Of a stretch of DNA of 26,886 nt, positions 22,807-26,886 are shown piece after piece (position 1 is the stretch's first letter; every line of letters begins with the position of its first letter). Source of the DNA: CAUJGP01 sp964612425. Lineage in GTDB: Bacteria > Bdellovibrionota > Bdellovibrionia > Bdellovibrionales > Bdellovibrionaceae. A program made the translations under genes and the position numbers. Below the pieces are notes generated by a model that was not told the DNA's origin, made no database searches, and saw only the letters and a program-made list of their open reading frames with translations. The stretch covers positions 1 through 26,886 of the forward strand of contig CAZTDX010000051.1 in NCBI GenBank assembly GCA_964612425.1, read 5' to 3'.

Positions 22807-22835
22807 ATTTTGCGCGTAAATACTAGACGAGTCAA
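22807..22835 (-). promoter_or_regulatory. Candidate promoter giving a near-leaderless nucleotidyltransferase mRNA
   Basis: On the minus strand, TTGACT (22835-22830, five of six -35 bases) and CAAAAT (22812-22807, four of six -10 bases) are 17 bp apart. The expected start site near 22800 would lie about four bases before the chosen ATG. This agrees with the lack of a ribosome site there. Confidence 0.3.
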
Positions 22836-22897
22836 TTAAATCATGAAACGCTTTTCAACTAAACATATTTAGACCAAAACCACCCAAAGGGGGAGTC

Positions 22898-24235
22898 ATG
22901 AAAAAGAACCCGGCAAAGAAGGTCAATTATCGCACTCAAGCCATTCACGGTAAATACAACTCCTCAACTTGGCAGTTTGATAAACATCTCATCCCCCCCT
23001 TGACCTCTTCAACGACCTTTCGATTAGAAAGCCTAGAGCGAGGCGCCAAAGGCTTTGTAGAATTTGCGGATGGCACTAAGAACGAAAATCCAATTTTAGT
23101 CTATGATCGACTAGATGAGCCTTCTACATTGATGCTTGAAGAACAACTGGCCCCTCTTGAATCAGCGGAGTGTGCAGTCAGTTTTGGAAGTGGAATGGGT
23201 GCCATCAGCACAGCCCTGATTGCGACTACAAAATCAGGCGATGAAGTTTTAGCCCATCGCACTCTCTATGGATGTACTTATTCCCTATTAAGCAATTGGC
23301 TACCTCGTCTTGGCGTCAATACTCATTTTGTCGATCTTAATTCAATCGAGCTAAAAAAATGGATTCAAAATAAAAAAATAAAAGTTATTTACTTTGAGTC
23401 AGTCTCTAATCCCACTTTAGAGATTATTGATATAACGAACTTAGTTTCTATCGTCAAAGCTGAAAACAAAAGTCGTTCTAAAGAGGAAAAAATCAACATT
23501 ATCGTTGATAACACATTTGCAACACCCTGGGGCTTCCGCCCTCTCGAACACGGAGTTGATTTTGTAGTACAAAGTCTAACTAAAAATATTTGTGGTTTTG
23601 GTACCGAAATGGGCGGCGCCATTCTCGCTCGCACCAAATCCTACGCTCAACAACTGAAGCTCATCCGCAAGGATTTTGGCGCCATCATTCATCCATGGTC
23701 TGCGTGGCATATTTTAGTCTATGGAATTTCAACTCAAGCACTTCGATTCGAAAAACAACAATCCAATGCCATGATGGTTGCACGCTTTCTTGAAAGCCAC
23801 CCCCAAGTTCAAAGTGTCACATACCCAGGACTTCCTAGTCACCCCCAATACGCGTTGGCAAAATCACTTTTAAAATCTCCAGAGGGTGAATTTGCGCCAG
23901 GGTTTATGATTTCCTTTCGCCTCAAAGGTGATGCGAAAACTTGCCAACGATTTGTGGACGATATTGCAAAAAACTCATACTCCATCACTCTTGCCGTGAG
24001 TTTGGGACTTACAAAAACATTGATTGAAGTACCCGGCTTTATGACTCATTCAGCAATACCAAGTCAAAAGCAAAAGGAAACCAATTTAAACCCCTTAGAT
24101 ATTCGACTCAGTGTTGGCCTTGAATCGATTGATGATCTTATTAGTGATTTAAAGACTGCGCTGAATAATATTAAAGTTGCAAAAGGAAATTCCCGTAACA
24201 AAGGTCGATCACAGGAAAAAAACTTTGAACTTTAA
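22898..24235 (+). CDS. Cys/Met metabolism PLP-dependent enzyme (cystathionine gamma-synthase/lyase family)
   Basis: A fold-type I PLP enzyme of trans-sulfuration or methionine metabolism. The PLP lysine is Lys229 in QSLTKNICGFG, and the cofactor aspartate is Asp204 in IVDNTFATPW. The active-site tyrosine is in LYGCTYSLL (123-131), and YDRLDEPS (69-76) stands where family members have YSRxxNPT. At 445 aa it is longer than the usual 380-400, with an insertion near 188-199 and a basic C-terminal tail. Whether it makes cystathionine, cleaves it, or acts as methionine gamma-lyase or O-acetylhomoserine sulfhydrylase cannot be decided from motifs. ATG has a strong GGGGGAG three bases upstream. Confidence 0.88.
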   Translation: MKKNPAKKVNYRTQAIHGKYNSSTWQFDKHLIPPLTSSTTFRLESLERGAKGFVEFADGTKNENPILVYDRLDEPSTLMLEEQLAPLESAECAVSFGSGMGAISTALIATTKSGDEVLAHRTLYGCTYSLLSNWLPRLGVNTHFVDLNSIELKKWIQNKKIKVIYFESVSNPTLEIIDITNLVSIVKAENKSRSKEEKINIIVDNTFATPWGFRPLEHGVDFVVQSLTKNICGFGTEMGGAILARTKSYAQQLKLIRKDFGAIIHPWSAWHILVYGISTQALRFEKQQSNAMMVARFLESHPQVQSVTYPGLPSHPQYALAKSLLKSPEGEFAPGFMISFRLKGDAKTCQRFVDDIAKNSYSITLAVSLGLTKTLIEVPGFMTHSAIPSQKQKETNLNPLDIRLSVGLESIDDLISDLKTALNNIKVAKGNSRNKGRSQEKNFEL

Positions 24236-24292
24236 AAAAGTATTCTTTCTTTACCACTGAAGTTAGGCAAATTGGGAAGTTTTATGTGGCAT

Positions 24293-24877
24293 TCAGATTA
24301 CACAAAAATTATTTAAAAGCTCATATCCAAATTCGGTGAGGATTGCTTCGGGATGAAATTGAACTCCGAAGCAAGGTAAAACTTTGTGCTGCAGGGCCAT
24401 GACTTCGCACTGGCCGTTCACCAATTCATGCCAGGCAACCAATGCCAGCACTTCTGATAATGGTTCCTTCACCACCAAAGAATGATAGCGAGTGACATTA
24501 AAAGTTTCAGGAAGATTTCGAAACAAACCCTTTTTATTATTTTTAATAAGTGAAACTTTTCCGTGGTGAATTTCTTGAGCGTGACCCACTTGCCCTCCAA
24601 AGGCGATAGCCATTGCTTGGTGTCCAAGGCAAATTCCTAAGATTGGAACTTCTTTATTGGCAAAATGCTGAATGAGAGGAATAGAAATCCCAGCCTGCTT
24701 CGGATGCCCCGGTCCTGGAGATAAAATCATATGGGTAAAGCCCATGGTTTCGATTTCAGCAATAGAAACTTTATCATTTTCAATAACAACAGGAGAATGC
24801 CCTAACTCTCTCAGATACTGAACAATATTATAAGTAAAGGAATCATAATTATCGAGGAGTAAAATCTTTTTACTCAT
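24293..24877 (-). CDS. pabA: Aminodeoxychorismate synthase glutaminase subunit (PabA/TrpG type)
   Basis: Supplies ammonia from glutamine to the chorismate-binding partner. Class I glutamine amidotransferase of 194 aa with DNYDSFTYN (9-17) and SPGPGHP (53-59). The catalytic triad is Cys83 (ILGICLGHQ), His175 and Glu177 (QFHPEA). The gene starts inside the end of the PabB-PabC gene with an eight-base ATGAGTAA overlap and AAGGAGAG upstream, so the subunits are coupled. The PabB lysine of the partner argues for p-aminobenzoate rather than tryptophan synthesis, although PabA can serve both in some bacteria. It is convergent with the PLP enzyme gene, 57 bp away. Confidence 0.93.
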   Translation of the reverse strand: MSKKILLLDNYDSFTYNIVQYLRELGHSPVVIENDKVSIAEIETMGFTHMILSPGPGHPKQAGISIPLIQHFANKEVPILGICLGHQAMAIAFGGQVGHAQEIHHGKVSLIKNNKKGLFRNLPETFNVTRYHSLVVKEPLSEVLALVAWHELVNGQCEVMALQHKVLPCFGVQFHPEAILTEFGYELLNNFCVI

Positions 24878-26762
24878 GACTCTCTCCTTCGATCCATATT
24901 GGATAAACTCGAGCCTCTATCAATCCTCTCAATGAATTTCCAAGGAGAACTGTCTTCTCAGGTTTACCTGCACTTTCCCAAACGTCATTCACCTCTAAAC
25001 TTGTTTCATTGACTAAATAAGATCGCCCATTCCAGTTCAAATTCTGCGACTCCAACAGTGACTGTCTCAGCACTCCAGGCAATGCCCCATCGCTCACTGG
25101 TGGGGTTAAAAATTGATTATCCGTTTTGGCAAAAATATTATGACGACTTGCTTCGACAACTTTTCCATCGTCATTAACAAAAAGCACCTCATCATATCCC
25201 ATCGAAATAGCCTTTTGATAATTTGTTTCATAAAAATCACGATGAGATGTTTTAAACTTTTGAAACATCGATTTCTTATCAACGGGAGTTTTACAAAAAA
25301 TCACTTTATAATTATCATCACTCCTCTTAAATAATTCATGATTAATATTAATTTCACCATCCTGATTCAACGCCACTCGAACCCGTCTATCACCCTCCAA
25401 AGTCCCTTTTAACTTCTCCAATGATTTTCTTAATTTCACTTCCTCAAATTCAAAACCTAATGCCTGCGCACTCTTACTCAACCTTGCAAGATGCCGCTCC
25501 AAACGCAAATAAACTCCATTACCCGAATCATAACGAAAGGTTTCAATTAATTGAAAACGAGAGTTAATTCTTTTCAGAAACTTCCCTTTCAGTAAACATT
25601 CTTTCCATTCCTCTTCCATTTGGGAATCATAGACGATACCACTTCCGATTCCCATTTCTCCAATTTCAGAATTCAATATCACTGTTCTGATGGCCACATT
25701 AAAAAGTAGCTCTGAGGCGACCTCCCCTGGTAAAATATAACCCAAAGCTCCTGTGTACAAACCCCGACTCTCAGCCTCCAATTCAGAAATAATTTCCATT
25801 GTTCGTTTCTTTGGAGCCCCAGTTACTGAACCACAAGGAAATAAAGCCTTCATCACTTCAAAAAAACTCATTGATGGCTCTACTTTTGCTTCAATGGTCG
25901 AAGTCATTTGCAGCAACGTCGAGTAGGTTTCAATTTCAAAGAGTTTTGACACCTTAACACTTCCAGTCCGTGCTATTCGCCCCAAATCATTCCGAATTAA
26001 ATCAACAATCATTAAATTTTCAGCTCTTGTTTTTGGATCAAGACGCATTTCACTTTTAATTTTCTCTTCGACCTCTACCGTTCTCCCTCTCGCTGCCGTT
26101 CCCTTCATAGGCTTCGTAACAATAGATTCTCCTTTTTTATAAAAAAATAATTCAGGCGAACAACTGCAAATATCCAAATTCTTTTCAATATGAATAAAAG
26201 ACGCCATTCTCACAGGTTGATATTTTTTGAGTTCGAAAAAAAAATGTAAGGGATTCCCTTGCCAGCGAAATCGATTCTTCATCGTGAAATTAACTTGGTA
26301 GGTGTCACCTTCTCGCTGGTAGCGCTCAATTTGCTCCAGTTTTTTCTTATAGCTCTCAAAAGTTTCATTCAGCTCAAAATCACACAACCCAAGCGAACGC
26401 CCCCACAACCATTGTCCGTACTGGTCTTTAAATTTTAATTTTTCAAATTCAAATCCACGAAATTGAGCGCGCTTCGAGAATGCTACAAAAAAAACAAGTG
26501 GCACGGCAGAGCTCCCCTCTCCCCCAGAATTCCACCACTGACCATTCAGGGCCTCATAGCACATTGAACCAGCAATAAAGTACCCTTGTTTACTTAATTC
26601 TTCGGCCTTATTTAATATCTCAGAGACTTCTTCTAGCTTATTTGTCTTTAACTGACAGTGCGGCTGATAAAATATATTGATGGGAAATTCTACTTCTAAA
26701 TCCAATTGATTTTCAAAAATCGCAAAGGGCTGATTAAAATCTAAGATAAATTCTTTGATCAT
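24870..26762 (-). CDS. pabB: Fused aminodeoxychorismate synthase component I and aminodeoxychorismate lyase (PabB-PabC)
   Basis: Bifunctional folate-precursor enzyme: the N-terminal part turns chorismate and ammonia into aminodeoxychorismate, and the C-terminal part releases pyruvate to give p-aminobenzoate. The PabB part (about 1-395) has KPMKGT (217-222) with Lys220, the residue that marks PabB against TrpE (PIAGT). It also has AENLMIVDLIRNDLGR (247-262), FPCGSVTGAPK (308-318) and GIGSGIVYDS. The class IV aminotransferase part (about 405-630) has the PLP lysine, probably Lys504 in FKTSHRDFYE, and VVEASRHNIF. ATG at 26760-26762 follows GAGGAA. The same frame is open upstream to a TGA at 26883-26885 but has no start codon there. 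With pabA it gives a complete chorismate-to-PABA route. Confidence 0.94.
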   Translation of the reverse strand: MIKEFILDFNQPFAIFENQLDLEVEFPINIFYQPHCQLKTNKLEEVSEILNKAEELSKQGYFIAGSMCYEALNGQWWNSGGEGSSAVPLVFFVAFSKRAQFRGFEFEKLKFKDQYGQWLWGRSLGLCDFELNETFESYKKKLEQIERYQREGDTYQVNFTMKNRFRWQGNPLHFFFELKKYQPVRMASFIHIEKNLDICSCSPELFFYKKGESIVTKPMKGTAARGRTVEVEEKIKSEMRLDPKTRAENLMIVDLIRNDLGRIARTGSVKVSKLFEIETYSTLLQMTSTIEAKVEPSMSFFEVMKALFPCGSVTGAPKKRTMEIISELEAESRGLYTGALGYILPGEVASELLFNVAIRTVILNSEIGEMGIGSGIVYDSQMEEEWKECLLKGKFLKRINSRFQLIETFRYDSGNGVYLRLERHLARLSKSAQALGFEFEEVKLRKSLEKLKGTLEGDRRVRVALNQDGEININHELFKRSDDNYKVIFCKTPVDKKSMFQKFKTSHRDFYETNYQKAISMGYDEVLFVNDDGKVVEASRHNIFAKTDNQFLTPPVSDGALPGVLRQSLLESQNLNWNGRSYLVNETSLEVNDVWESAGKPEKTVLLGNSLRGLIEARVYPIWIEGESHE

Positions 26763-26886
26763 CCTCTGTATTTCCTCATTAAAAGGAGTTTTAAAAGCGA
26801 GTTTCGCACCAGCTATTACCGAACTGACTCTATTTAGATTCTGCTGAAAAAGGCCTACTTCTTCGTTGAAAAAGTTTAAATCTCAC

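Noticed and set aside
22797..22835. N-terminal extension of the nucleotidyltransferase from TTG at 22835
   Set aside because: No ribosome site, the TTG coincides with a -35-like element, and the family normally begins near the ATG at 22796.
24236..24292. Convergent gap between the PLP enzyme and pabA, searched for a bidirectional terminator
   Set aside because: No stem of useful length followed by a T-run was found on either strand.

Overview
The window looks like chromosomal DNA of a low-GC member of the Bdellovibrionota or a close relative. The clues are a TIGR02147-family protein, a family seen mainly in Bdellovibrio-like and Fibrobacter genomes, a solitary divergent MreB, a Tad/Flp pilus cluster, and frequent GTG and TTG starts. 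This placement is inferred from gene content; no search was run. No rRNA, tRNA, CRISPR array, insertion sequence or prophage gene was seen.

Layout. 1-470 carries no clear long gene but is structured: a 12-bp tandem repeat, three inverted repeats, a possible 20-codon ORF behind a perfect Shine-Dalgarno, and a small group of DnaA-box-like 9-mers. 471-5439 (minus strand) reads HD-GYP protein, duplicated ABC permease, ABC ATPase, TIGR02147 protein; two identical palindromes lie upstream of the HD-GYP gene. 5605-7623 holds a membrane-anchored J-domain-like protein without HPD, an Mrp/NBP35 ATPase without its CxxC, and a WaaE-like glycosyltransferase. 7784-10845 (plus strand) holds an exported probable outer-membrane protein, a divergent MreB and a DUF3095 cyclase-like protein.

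10860-16931 (minus strand) is a tight six-gene run, def-fmt-rpe-hutH-hutU-tlpA. It combines formyl-Met handling, a pentose phosphate enzyme, the first two steps of histidine breakdown and a thioredoxin-like protein. 17100-21926 (minus strand) is the structural half of a Tad pilus locus: flp pilin, a leaderless pilin-like gene, the CpaA/TadV prepilin peptidase, three further class III prepilin-like proteins, CpaB and the CpaC secretin. The motor and platform genes (tadA/cpaF, tadB, tadC, tadZ) are not in the window. The control region upstream of flp has a 56-bp stretch of pure A/T and a cluster of TTTACA/TGTAAA half-sites.

22186-26762 holds a MNT-like nucleotidyltransferase translationally coupled to a 34-codon ORF, a Cys/Met-metabolism PLP enzyme, and pabA plus a pabB-pabC fusion that together make p-aminobenzoate for folate. 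The folate link to def/fmt is real biochemically (formyl-tetrahydrofolate feeds Fmt), but the two groups are about 8 kb apart.

The parts most worth following are the nucleotidyltransferase/microORF pair, the leaderless Flp-like gene inside the pilus operon, the palindrome-flanked HD-GYP/ABC operon, and the Mrp and J-domain proteins that have lost their hallmark residues.
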